A stretch of 6,592 nt of DNA from Methanoregula sp. GTDB taxonomy: Archaea; Halobacteriota; Methanomicrobia; Methanomicrobiales; Methanospirillaceae. The DNA is taken from contig JAPKXT010000010.1 in assembly GCA_026394695.1 (NCBI GenBank), positions 1-6,592 of the forward strand. The letters are read 5' to 3'. Positions 1 to 5,950 of this stretch are shown here, one piece after another; positions within the stretch are counted from its first letter, which is position 1; each line of letters begins with the position of its first letter. A model generated the notes under the pieces. It had not been told where the DNA came from. It saw nothing but the letters and a program-made list of their open reading frames with translations, and ran no database searches. A program made the position numbers and the translations under genes.

Positions 1-35
1 TAGAGCAATTGATGAAAAAAATATCAGAACCGGTT

Positions 36-120
36 GCCGAGGTAGTCTAGCCCGGGAAGGCGGTAGCCTCGAAAGCTACTGGCGCTTCGCGCCTCGGGAG
101 TTCAAATCTCCCCCTCGGCG
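36..120 (+). tRNA. tRNA-Ser (anticodon CGA)
   Basis: A complete class II tRNA with a long variable arm. The acceptor strands at 36-42 (GCCGAGG) and 113-119 (CCTCGGC) pair fully, and G120 is the discriminator base, as expected for archaeal serine tRNA. The anticodon stem is GTAGC (63-67) with GCTAC (75-79), and the loop CTCGAAA places anticodon CGA at 70-72, reading UCG codons. The variable arm is a perfect GGCGC/GCGCC hairpin with a TTC loop (81-93). The T arm is GGGAG/CTCCC with loop TTCAAAT (96-112). CCA is not encoded. No intron is visible. Its promoter would lie at or beyond the left edge of the window. Confidence 0.96.
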
Positions 121-230
121 TTACACATCAAATATCAAAGATTTTAAATTATTTCGTTAGAATAACCATTATTTGCGCTTATTTTCCGTTTAATTGTTAT
201 TATGATTCAGAGGAATGAAGGGATAAAAGG

Positions 231-250
231 TGTTTCCTGAAACATTTTTT
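231..250. terminator. possible bidirectional terminator hairpin
   Basis: A perfect 6-bp inverted repeat (TGTTTC, 2-base loop, GAAACA; 231-244) is followed on the plus strand by six T residues (245-250). On the minus strand it is followed by CC and TTTT. It lies 20-40 bases after the stop codon of the minus-strand gene ending at 271 and about 110 bases after tRNA-Ser on the other strand. It may therefore end the minus-strand transcript or act on both. The 2-base loop is tight, so the folded stem may be shorter, and a chance palindrome is possible. Confidence 0.4.
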
Positions 251-270
251 ACGGTAGGTGAGGAGTAAAA

Positions 271-1710
271 TCAGGAGTTCATGAGAGCCGTACCTTTTGC
301 CGCCAGCTCGGTCATCTGCGCGGTAATTCTGTCCATTATCTGTTTTTCATTATCGTAGGTTATAGTCAGTTGATCCAGTTCGGCTTTCAACCGAACCAGT
401 TTCAGCTGTTCGGAGTTGAGGGTATTTTTTACTTCTACCGACTCCAGATATTCCTCAACTGTCAGGTTCTGGCCTACATATTTATTATTGTAGGAAGTTA
501 CGAGGGAAAGGTAATAGTCCCGTTCAGCATTGTATTCACTTACTTTTGCATTGTACTGGCTCACAATCGCTGAAGACCGTTCAATCTCGTTGTTATAGTC
601 ACGTCTCAGATCCATATTTGTTTTCAGGTCTTTGGGATTCTCAAAGAAGATGCCGCGATAGTAATTTAGATTGTTATTTTTATATACGAGAAAACCACCC
701 GTAGTCTCTAAAGCAATCCATTGCCGCGGGGCTGCTTCCACTATCACCCAGGCATGATCATAGTCCTTCCAGCCTGCATCCGGGTTCTTGATATTTCCCG
801 CAACCAGCAATGCCCGCATACCTTGTGTCTCCACAATATTCCAGACATCCTGCGCCATATCAGCGCAGACGAAATAATCATACAGGCTGTAGGTGTGGAT
901 TTTGTGGTAATCTTCTACGATTTGTCGTAAAACACGGATATTGGTATCTTCCTGGCTTTCGATGGTAAATGCAACCGCTGACTTCTGGCCGGAGGGAAGT
1001 GAGGCAACAAGATGGTAATTACCGCTCGATAACGTGGTGCCATCGAAGGTAAGATTATAGGTATTATCCGAAAGAATGGTGACAGATTGAGTTTTGAGAG
1101 GCGACGCTGTTCCCTGCGCATAAACAGAGATCGTTACATTGGGATTCTCTTTTGGATGAGGCCTGACGGCGATACCGGAGAGGGTAATCGCTTCTCCTTT
1201 TTTGTATATACAGGTCGTCACGCCCGATGTGTTTTGTATCACATCATCCGAAAAGCACGCAACCTTTACCTCCGGGATGAGGTTATCGGATAAGTCGGCA
1301 TTGATGGTTTCTGCCTGGCCCGGTGTGACTGTGATATTCTTTTCCCAAGGGGGATACCCGTCGTGACGGAATTCCAGATGATACTCTCCCGGAAGGAGAT
1401 AATGAATTACACTCGGGGTCACTCCCCGGAATTCTGAATTCAGGTAAACTCCCGCCCCCACGGGATCGGACTGGACGAAAAGGGAACTTTGTGAGAGAAG
1501 ATATCCCAGTCCTGTAACGAGTAAAACTACGGATACTGCTGCAATAAGCAGGTACTGTCTTTTCCGGCCGGCTTTTTTTGACGTGTCCGGCTCAGGTTTA
1601 ACAGGCATCTTTTCCTGCGTTCTCACATCATCCAATGTCGCTCCACAGTTTTCGCAAAACCGCATTTTTTCCTGTACCGATGACCCACACCGGGGACAAA
1701 ATTTCAGCAT
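271..1710 (-). CDS. zinc-ribbon, PEGA and transglutaminase-like domain membrane protein
   Basis: Single-pass membrane protein of unknown function, 479 residues. Domains in order: a zinc ribbon with paired CxxC knuckles (C5, C8, C19, C22); a polar linker ending in a basic stretch (KKAGRKRQ, 45-52); a transmembrane helix (about 53-72); a PEGA domain (about 77-140, with SDPVGAGVYLN and PGEYHLEFRHDGY); a beta-rich, Ig-like region (about 145-250); a transglutaminase/papain-like region (about 270-345); and a coiled-coil tail (about 366-476). The basic stretch before the helix predicts the zinc ribbon inside the cell and the rest outside. The third region has a plausible Cys-His-acid triad: C282 in FVCADMA, H319 in DHAW, and E335 in IALETTGG, where Asp is usual. 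Five N-glycosylation sequons (N125, N160, N191, N219, N415) all fall on the predicted outer side. The ATG start is supported because the zinc ribbon begins at residue 5 and a TATA-like box lies about 30 bases upstream. It could be a wall- or protein-modifying enzyme or an inactive binding module; the substrate is unknown. Confidence 0.88.
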   Translation of the reverse strand: MLKFCPRCGSSVQEKMRFCENCGATLDDVRTQEKMPVKPEPDTSKKAGRKRQYLLIAAVSVVLLVTGLGYLLSQSSLFVQSDPVGAGVYLNSEFRGVTPSVIHYLLPGEYHLEFRHDGYPPWEKNITVTPGQAETINADLSDNLIPEVKVACFSDDVIQNTSGVTTCIYKKGEAITLSGIAVRPHPKENPNVTISVYAQGTASPLKTQSVTILSDNTYNLTFDGTTLSSGNYHLVASLPSGQKSAVAFTIESQEDTNIRVLRQIVEDYHKIHTYSLYDYFVCADMAQDVWNIVETQGMRALLVAGNIKNPDAGWKDYDHAWVIVEAAPRQWIALETTGGFLVYKNNNLNYYRGIFFENPKDLKTNMDLRRDYNNEIERSSAIVSQYNAKVSEYNAERDYYLSLVTSYNNKYVGQNLTVEEYLESVEVKNTLNSEQLKLVRLKAELDQLTITYDNEKQIMDRITAQMTELAAKGTALMNS

Positions 1711-1736
1711 TGTTTGAGACTATCCATTTTGGCACG

Positions 1737-1744
1737 AAATAAAT
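1737..1744 (-). promoter_or_regulatory. TATA box of the PEGA/transglutaminase-like gene
   Basis: Read on the minus strand this is ATTTATTT preceded by a purine-rich AGAGAG, which fits a BRE plus TATA element. Its centre is about 30 bases before the ATG at 1710, so transcription would start at or within a few bases of the start codon. No Shine-Dalgarno sequence is seen before that ATG, which agrees with a leaderless mRNA. This is inferred from spacing and composition only. Confidence 0.55.
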
Positions 1745-1948
1745 CTCTCTATTGCATTACTGTTCTCTCAAAGACTCCCGGTTCCTGTTTATCCACTACC
1801 TGTCTGCATCGCTACAAATACTATGTGAGGATCCCGCTGGTGATGATGGCATAGTCTTGAAAATCGTTCATACGGAAACCTTCAGATTAAATAACGGATG
1901 ATTGAGAAAGGAAATATTCAGCCCAATGATCAGCATTTGTGTAATTAC

Positions 1949-1980
1949 CTTTTTAAAAAGAGATGAGGGCGAAAGCATCT
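1949..1980 (-). terminator. terminator after the cupredoxin gene
   Basis: On the minus strand, about 10 bases after the cupredoxin stop codon, a 5-bp stem (AGATG/CATCT with a 10-base loop; 1961-1980) is followed by CTTTTTAAAAAGG. The T run suits archaeal termination and the hairpin may help. The rest of the 280-base gap (1711-1990) holds only the promoter of the next gene; I see no further gene in it. Confidence 0.55.
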
Positions 1981-1990
1981 GAAACATTCG

Positions 1991-2431
1991 TCACACCACA
2001 ATAACAGTGCCCTTCAGGTCCGGATGAATCATATCACTGAAATCATAGGATCCCGGCTGATCGAAAATCCAGCTCCAGCCCTGTCCCGGGGAGAGGAGAT
2101 CTGAATTGTAAATATTCACAACCGCGATCCTGTGCGTTGGATTATACAAAGCTGCATCAGCTGTGGAGTCCGCATTCACCCATCTGACTGTTGAACCTGA
2201 TTTCACCGTTATGCTTACCGGATCAAATCCTCTTTTGTTGATCCTGATGGTGTTGTCAGATACCGAAGTAGTTGTCTGCGGAACTGGAATGGTTGTTACC
2301 GTTAGTTGTTGTGTCGTTTGCGGGAGCGTAGTGATGGTTGCCGTTGGTTGAGGGGGTGTTGATGACTGGGTGCACCCACAGGCAATAACAAGGATAGCAA
2401 GAAAGGCGAAAAGAACAAGACCATTTTTCAT
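1991..2431 (-). CDS. cupredoxin-fold lipoprotein lacking the copper-ligand Cys
   Basis: A 146-residue exported, lipid-anchored protein with a plastocyanin-like domain. The signal peptide is MKNG plus a hydrophobic core ending in VIACGC; the lipidated Cys is C18 (lipobox VIAC) or C20 (GCTQ, common in methanogens). A Thr/Pro/Gln-rich linker of about 35 residues follows (about 21-58), likely extended and perhaps glycosylated. The cupredoxin domain fills about 60-146, with FDPVSITVKSGSTVRWVN, a possible first ligand H100, and the C-terminal YDFSDMIHPDLKG block. Type 1 copper sites usually read Y-x-Y-x-C-x-x-H-P-x-M-x-G there. Here H136 is kept, but the Cys position is D133 and the Met position is L139. 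Blue-copper electron transfer is therefore unlikely; it may bind copper differently or not at all. I chose the ATG at 2431, not one 20 codons upstream, because the signal peptide starts there and a TATA box lies 27 bases before it. Confidence 0.85.
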   Translation of the reverse strand: MKNGLVLFAFLAILVIACGCTQSSTPPQPTATITTLPQTTQQLTVTTIPVPQTTTSVSDNTIRINKRGFDPVSITVKSGSTVRWVNADSTADAALYNPTHRIAVVNIYNSDLLSPGQGWSWIFDQPGSYDFSDMIHPDLKGTVIVV

Positions 2432-2454
2432 AAAGTATTCTCGACTCTTTGCCG

Positions 2455-2461
2455 TAAATAA
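2455..2461 (-). promoter_or_regulatory. TATA box of the cupredoxin gene
   Basis: The minus strand reads GAGGTTATTTAC here, a purine-rich BRE-like sequence followed by an AT-rich TATA element. Its centre is about 27 bases before the ATG at 2431, which places the transcript start at that codon. This supports the shorter start for the cupredoxin and its own promoter rather than read-through from the upstream helicase. Confidence 0.55.
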
Positions 2462-2475
2462 CCTCACATATCTAT

Positions 2476-2499
2476 GATAACCAAGACGCATTGGTTGTC
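2476..2499. repeat. inverted repeat between helicase stop and cupredoxin promoter
   Basis: AACCAA (2479-2484) and TTGGTT (2491-2496) form a perfect 6-bp inverted repeat around a 6-base centre. The arms extend to 9 positions with one T-G wobble on the plus strand. The repeat starts one base after the helicase stop codon and ends about 15 bases before the cupredoxin TATA box. It could be a terminator stem for the helicase, although no T run follows on the minus strand, or a binding site for a dimeric regulator of the cupredoxin gene. Confidence 0.4.
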
Positions 2500-4653
2500 T
2501 TAAAGTTCAGGGAATTGTATACCCGGTTCCAATTTTTCCGTGACCAGAACCGGTATATTCCTCATAATGTCCATAAACTCCTCCACATGATAGTGGTCCG
2601 ACAGGGACAAATCGTAAAGGAGCGCAGGTGGCAATGCCCGGGCAAATTTCCAGCCATCTGCCTTAGGCTGGGGGAGGACTGACCCAATTTCGTCCGTTCC
2701 CATTTTCTGGATTTCTCGTAAAGCGCTAATGACTCGTTGTCCCACACCATCTTTTCCTGCACGTATTACTTTGACGATAAAGTCATTGTACCGTACCTGA
2801 GTTTTGCCACCGAGTCGATCCTGAAGCAGGAGTGCCAGCAACCGGTTAAACCTCCCACCTGAAAAAGAAAATATAAGAGTCTCAACTCCTTTTGCACCGG
2901 TTTGTTCAACGACATGCAGCCCGGCCTGCCCTACACCTTCCGGAATCCGTGCAAGCACGGTGTGCAATACCTCCCGTTCGTGTTCACCAAGCGGTAAGAC
3001 CGTTCCCCCATGTGCACGTATCTTCTGTACCATCCGGCACACCAGCGGTGAAAAGCCACCTTCACTGGCACTAGTCCAGAAAATGCGGGATGAATCCGAT
3101 CCGCTTGGAACAACGACGACAATATTATGCCCTTCGTCACACTTCACCATCGACCAGCTGCGCCCGCCCAGTGAGATCTCATCAGAGTTCTTGCTGTTAA
3201 CGAACCGTGCATCCAGCTTGCCTACTACTTCGCCATCAGGAGTAACGACACGGTATTCCCCGCCCCCGCTGATAACCGAATAGAGATCCTTCCAGTTTGA
3301 ACGTCCGAACACCCGTTCAGCCTCGGTTCCCAGCATTACCATCTCACCGTCGGTAGTCAAATACCCGGCCTGAACGAGATGGGTAACAATCTGATCCAGG
3401 ATATTTGGTGCTATGTCGCTGAATACCGGAGGAGAGAGTACCGATGCTGCCAGCTGTTTACGACTAACCCTGGAATGGTTATACATATACAGGAAAACCT
3501 GCTGGAGAAGGACGTTGTAAGGTTTTTTAGGGGGTGTCAGGTTTTCAACTTCTTTCCGTATTGCACATTCTATGATCGCAAGACTGCACAGCAGCTCACA
3601 AGGGTTCTGGAGCACCCATGCCACATACGCAGATTTCCCCCGCCGGCCACTTCGTCCCATGCGCTGGAGAAATGAAGAGACAGAATTTGGGGAACCAATC
3701 TGTACGACTACATCAAGGTCGCCGATATCAATACCAAGTTCCAACGTGCTTGTGCAGATGATGCAGGCTCCATCCAGCGAAGCGAATGCTTCCTCCGAAG
3801 TTTTCCGGGTCGCTAATGAGAGTGATGAATGATGGATGTGAAGATTCCGTATCCTGCCGGCGCTCGCTTTCATAAGTTTTTCTGCAACACTCCTGCTGTT
3901 AACAAATACAAGCGCCTTTTTGCCATCGACTATCCGTACCAACGCGTTAATCCGGTCTGTTTCTTCAGGCTCGACAATAAACACGAACTGTTTCTCTTTG
4001 GGAGGAGAGGGAACCGCAACAATTTCAGCTTTGTGGCGGCCCTCTGAGAGCCATGCCAGCACTTCCTTTGGATTCCCCGCTGTTGCTGAAAGTCCAATCC
4101 GCTGAACGGGTCTTTTTGTGATACGGTCCATCCTGTCAAGCAGCACCTTGAGATGCACACCCCGCTCTGACTCAACAAACACGTGGAGTTCATCGATGAT
4201 GATAGTCCTTACCCTCCGGAGATCCGAGGATAGGGTTTTTTCCTGGAGGAGGACTTCTAATGACTCGGGGGTGATCATCAGAAAGTGAGGTGGCTCACCA
4301 TCTTTCCATGAGCGATCCCCCTTTGCCACATCACCATGCCATTTCATTACGGACAGTGAAGTCGGTATACAAAACGCACTGAAACGATCTTCCTGGTCAT
4401 TAATCAGAGCTTTTAACGGCGAGATGTATAGACAGGCAACACCCATCCTCCCGTTTTTTAAGATGTCATCCATCACCGGAATCAGGGCTGCCTCGGACTT
4501 CCCCCCGGCAGTTGGTGCAATGACGAGGACATCGCTCCCCGATGCCACCGCTGAATACGTCCGCTCCTGGACTTCACGGAGTTCAGTCCACTCCAGTCTT
4601 TGTGCAAGCACCTGCTGGAGAGATTCATGCAGTGTTGAAAATACTGATGACAC
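2500..4653 (-). CDS. Lhr-family SF2 ATP-dependent helicase
   Basis: A 717-residue ATP-driven nucleic-acid translocase of helicase superfamily 2. All motor motifs are present: motif I APTAGGKS (46-53), Ia SPLKAL (78-83), Ib TPES (128-131), II DELH (154-157), III SAT (189-191), IV LVFVNSR (248-254), V TSTLELGIDIGDLD (301-314) and VI QRMGRSGRR (330-338). After the two RecA-like domains come a winged-helix region (about 375-450) and a beta-barrel-like region (about 460-530, with GEYRVVTPDGEVVGKLDARF and GGRSW), the layout of the Lhr core. W526 may match the DNA-contacting Trp of Lhr proteins. At 717 residues it is shorter than the Lhr core usual in archaea, near 850-950. The family acts in DNA repair and perhaps RNA processing in the cytoplasm; the role here is inferred from family only. 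The start is GTG: no ATG, GTG or TTG occurs in frame before the upstream stop at 4684-4686. The nearest strong TATA element is about 100 bases upstream. Confidence 0.9.
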   Translation of the reverse strand: MSSVFSTLHESLQQVLAQRLEWTELREVQERTYSAVASGSDVLVIAPTAGGKSEAALIPVMDDILKNGRMGVACLYISPLKALINDQEDRFSAFCIPTSLSVMKWHGDVAKGDRSWKDGEPPHFLMITPESLEVLLQEKTLSSDLRRVRTIIIDELHVFVESERGVHLKVLLDRMDRITKRPVQRIGLSATAGNPKEVLAWLSEGRHKAEIVAVPSPPKEKQFVFIVEPEETDRINALVRIVDGKKALVFVNSRSVAEKLMKASAGRIRNLHIHHSSLSLATRKTSEEAFASLDGACIICTSTLELGIDIGDLDVVVQIGSPNSVSSFLQRMGRSGRRGKSAYVAWVLQNPCELLCSLAIIECAIRKEVENLTPPKKPYNVLLQQVFLYMYNHSRVSRKQLAASVLSPPVFSDIAPNILDQIVTHLVQAGYLTTDGEMVMLGTEAERVFGRSNWKDLYSVISGGGEYRVVTPDGEVVGKLDARFVNSKNSDEISLGGRSWSMVKCDEGHNIVVVVPSGSDSSRIFWTSASEGGFSPLVCRMVQKIRAHGGTVLPLGEHEREVLHTVLARIPEGVGQAGLHVVEQTGAKGVETLIFSFSGGRFNRLLALLLQDRLGGKTQVRYNDFIVKVIRAGKDGVGQRVISALREIQKMGTDEIGSVLPQPKADGWKFARALPPALLYDLSLSDHYHVEEFMDIMRNIPVLVTEKLEPGIQFPEL

Positions 4654-4751
4654 GGTTTTCTGTAGAGCGTAGTGCGTGACGCATTATGGTCTTTTTGGGT
4701 CATCTAAGTTCCTTATGCAGGTAAAGGGTTCTGTAAAGTTCAGATACAAAC

Positions 4752-4763
4752 GTATATATATAC
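4752..4763. promoter_or_regulatory. palindromic TATA element in divergent intergenic region
   Basis: GTATATATATAC is a perfect 12-bp palindrome in the 270-base gap between the minus-strand helicase and the plus-strand accessory/symporter genes. It could bind TBP in either direction. For the helicase it gives a leader of about 70-75 bases. For the plus-strand genes it would give one of about 140 bases, so the T-rich stretch near 4843-4855 (CTTTAATTTT) is an alternative plus-strand box. Nothing else in 4654-4923 looks like a gene. Confidence 0.45.
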
Positions 4764-4793
4764 AAAAATATTCAGAGAGAAAACCGGTAAATA

Positions 4794-4803
4794 ATGATAT
4801 CAT
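4794..4803. repeat. 10-bp palindrome, possible operator
   Basis: ATGATATCAT is a perfect palindrome 30 bases right of the palindromic TATA element, just past where a plus-strand transcript from that box would begin. A repressor site is possible, but a 10-bp palindrome in AT-rich DNA can easily arise by chance. Confidence 0.2.
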
Positions 4804-4911
4804 CATGGGTTTGCAATACCGTTTTCTCTTCAAACTCATTCTACTTTAATTTTAGATAAGGGATCTGTAAATCGCAGGTTCCCCGTGTAGTGTCATGATG
4901 AAGAGTTTACC

Positions 4912-4917
4912 AGAGGT
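4912..4917 (+). promoter_or_regulatory. ribosome binding site of the 41-residue membrane protein
   Basis: AGAGGT lies 6 bases before the ATG at 4924 and can pair with the archaeal 16S rRNA tail (ACCUC). It is the clearest Shine-Dalgarno site in the window. It supports this short gene being translated from a leadered transcript, unlike the minus-strand genes here. Confidence 0.6.
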
Positions 4918-4923
4918 TTTTGT

Positions 4924-5049
4924 ATGCTTCTTGGAATCCCTGACCCGCAGATATTGATTGGTTATGGTCTGGCCATCGGATTAGCCTTGGTTTGCATTGT
5001 GTATGGCATTTTGAACTGGAACAAGGGAGACAGCAAAGATGGCAGTTAA
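4924..5049 (+). CDS. symporter small accessory protein (41 residues)
   Basis: A very small membrane protein with a short N-terminal segment (MLLGIPDPQ), one hydrophobic helix (about residues 10-30: ILIGYGLAIGLALVCIVYGIL) and a polar, charged tail (NWNKGDSKDGS). Small single-helix proteins of this type are encoded directly before sodium:solute symporter genes in various archaea and bacteria and are annotated as symporter small accessory proteins; how they act is not well established. The stop codon overlaps the start of the symporter gene by 11 bases (5039-5049), so the two were translationally coupled. The reading frame is intact and has a good Shine-Dalgarno site, although its partner gene is broken. 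The call rests on size, topology and position. Confidence 0.75.
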   Translation: MLLGIPDPQILIGYGLAIGLALVCIVYGILNWNKGDSKDGS

Positions 5050-5495
5050 CCCGATCACGATGGCTGCGCTTGTCCTGATCTACCTTACAGCAACCCACAA
5101 TATAGGCTATATTGGGTACATAAAAGACGAAGAACACTGAGGATTACCTTGTTGCCGGTCGCGACAGCCCTCCGGTGATCATTGCACTTTCGTACGGCGC
5201 CACGTTCATTTCCACTTCCGCCATCATCGGGTTCGATGGTATGGCGGCAAACATGGGGATGGGGCTCATCTGGCTGACTGTCCTGAATATCGGCTTGGGC
5301 ATCCTCGTTACATTTGTCATGTTCGGTAAGAAGGCCCGAGAGATCGGCCAGGCATTCTTTGGGAAGGTCACACTTCTCGGATCGTCGTGTACAGCAGTAG
5401 ACCCGATCGTCATTGCCCTTCCTATATCGATGGTCGTCATGATCTTTATGCAGTGGCAGTCCGGCAAGCAGCAGGCAACAGCAGTGGTTGCATAA
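5039..5495 (+). pseudogene. sodium:solute symporter (SSS family), internally deleted and frameshifted
   Basis: Remnant of a Na+-coupled solute transporter of the inner membrane. It starts at the ATG at 5039 (MAVNPITMAALVLIYLTATH), after GGGAG at 5025-5029. One extra A in the run at 5122-5125 shifts the frame; as it stands translation ends at the TGA at 5138-5140. Removing that A restores IGYIKTKNTEDYLVAGRDSPP and continues through the typical N-terminal block ALSYGATFISTSAIIGFDG and GMGLIWLTVLNIGLGI, ending in FGKKAREIG. The sequence then runs straight into what looks like the family's C-terminus, QAFFGKVTLLG and VDPIVIALPISMVVMIFM. About 150 codons remain of a protein normally near 500-600 residues, so most core helices are missing. 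The junction is near 5340-5352. Substrate unknown. It cannot be a working transporter. The frameshift could be a sequencing error, but the deletion would remain. Confidence 0.82.
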
Positions 5496-5511
5496 TCTTC
5501 ACCATAACCTG

Positions 5512-5533
5512 CAGGAGGTATTTTTTCCTCCTG
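5512..5533 (+). terminator. hairpin after the symporter remnant
   Basis: A perfect 7-bp stem, CAGGAGG (5512-5518) and CCTCCTG (5527-5533), encloses the T-rich loop TATTTTTT, 16 bases after the symporter stop codon. A second T run follows at 5547-5552. It probably ends the accessory/symporter transcript. The left arm contains a perfect Shine-Dalgarno core, but it is about 60 bases from the next start codon, too far to serve it. Confidence 0.5.
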
Positions 5534-5575
5534 ATTAGGAGAAACATTTTTTGTCCAGAGAAACGAGAAATATCT

Positions 5576-5899
5576 ATGGATCTTGCGCAGAAAATATGCA
5601 CCACCTACCGTGCGGGATCTCCCCCATTAATAAGAAAGGAGACGTTTGTGCTTCTCGGTGAAGTGTCCGGATGGTCAATCGACAACGGTCACCTGACGCG
5701 GACATTTGAGCTCGATGACTGCAGTCAGTGCGTTAATTTTTTTAACGAGGTAATGGCTCTCTCAACACAGGAGGGACATATTCCGGATATCTGCATGAAA
5801 GAATCAAGATTCGTCGAGATCTCATATTATACCTATCCAGCGGGCGGTCTGACATTAAATGATTTTATTATGGCAGCAAAACTGAATGCCCGCGGATAG
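5576..5899 (+). CDS. divergent pterin-4a-carbinolamine dehydratase-like protein
   Basis: A 107-residue protein with the PCD/DCoH fold signature: the archaeal-style N-terminus ICTTYRAGSPPLIRKE, GWSIDNGHLTRTFEL (32-46), F55/F56, EGHIPDI (66-72) and YTYPAGGLTLNDFIMAAKL (85-103). The classical enzyme dehydrates 4a-hydroxytetrahydrobiopterin with three His residues, in an HHPD motif and a TH before GGLT. Here only H68 remains: the second His is I69 and the third is Y87. Normal dehydratase activity is therefore doubtful, and a binding, structural or altered catalytic role is possible. The CxxC often seen near the N-terminus is C8-x-x-Y11. I start the gene at the ATG at 5576, where family similarity begins; the frame stays open upstream but only across the symporter remnant. 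A T-rich stretch centred near 5549 could be a weak TATA element. The gene is intact and convergent with thioredoxin. Function is unknown. Confidence 0.8.
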   Translation: MDLAQKICTTYRAGSPPLIRKETFVLLGEVSGWSIDNGHLTRTFELDDCSQCVNFFNEVMALSTQEGHIPDICMKESRFVEISYYTYPAGGLTLNDFIMAAKLNARG

Positions 5900-5909
5900 G
5901 AAGCATAAC

Positions 5910-5946
5910 AATTATTGAGTATAAGAAATAATTTCGTTTTTTTTTT
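5910..5946 (+). terminator. terminator of the dehydratase-like gene
   Basis: AATTATT (5910-5916) and AATAATT (5927-5933) form a 7-bp A/T stem with a 10-base loop, followed after TCG by ten T residues (5937-5946). It starts 10 bases after the stop codon at 5897-5899. The long oligo-T is a strong archaeal termination signal. No matching T run serves the convergent thioredoxin gene, though the stem itself could act in both directions. Confidence 0.7.
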
Positions 5947-5950
5947 AAGA

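Noticed and set aside
2432..2491. Longer start for the cupredoxin gene, 20 codons upstream.
   Set aside because: The additional residues precede a good signal peptide and would be transcribed only from upstream of the TATA box at 2455-2461. They also overlap the inverted repeat.
2960..3283. A plus-strand open frame of 107 codons inside the helicase gene.
   Set aside because: It lies wholly opposite a well-supported helicase and encodes a low-complexity Ser/Pro/Thr-rich product without a domain or promoter.
2500..4653. Idea that the helicase belongs to a defence system.
   Set aside because: The neighbours are a cupredoxin lipoprotein and a symporter pair. No nuclease, methylase, protease or other defence partner is nearby.
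4806..4850. A tiny plus-strand frame (MGLQYRFLFKLILL) in the divergent gap.
   Set aside because: Fourteen codons with no Shine-Dalgarno site and no family support; it is expected by chance.
5121..5126. Programmed ribosomal frameshift at the A run in the symporter.
   Set aside because: The run is only four A residues, with no obvious stimulatory structure. The protein made would still lack most transport helices, so a plain mutation or a sequencing error is simpler.
5144..5467. A minus-strand open frame of 107 codons opposite the symporter remnant.
   Set aside because: It mirrors the symporter coding sequence, and the plus-strand reading matches a known family. It has no start signal or recognisable domain.
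5387..5575. A 63-codon N-terminal extension of the dehydratase-like protein.
   Set aside because: It runs out of frame through the symporter C-terminus and the hairpin at 5512-5533 and shows no family similarity. The fold signature begins at the ATG at 5576.
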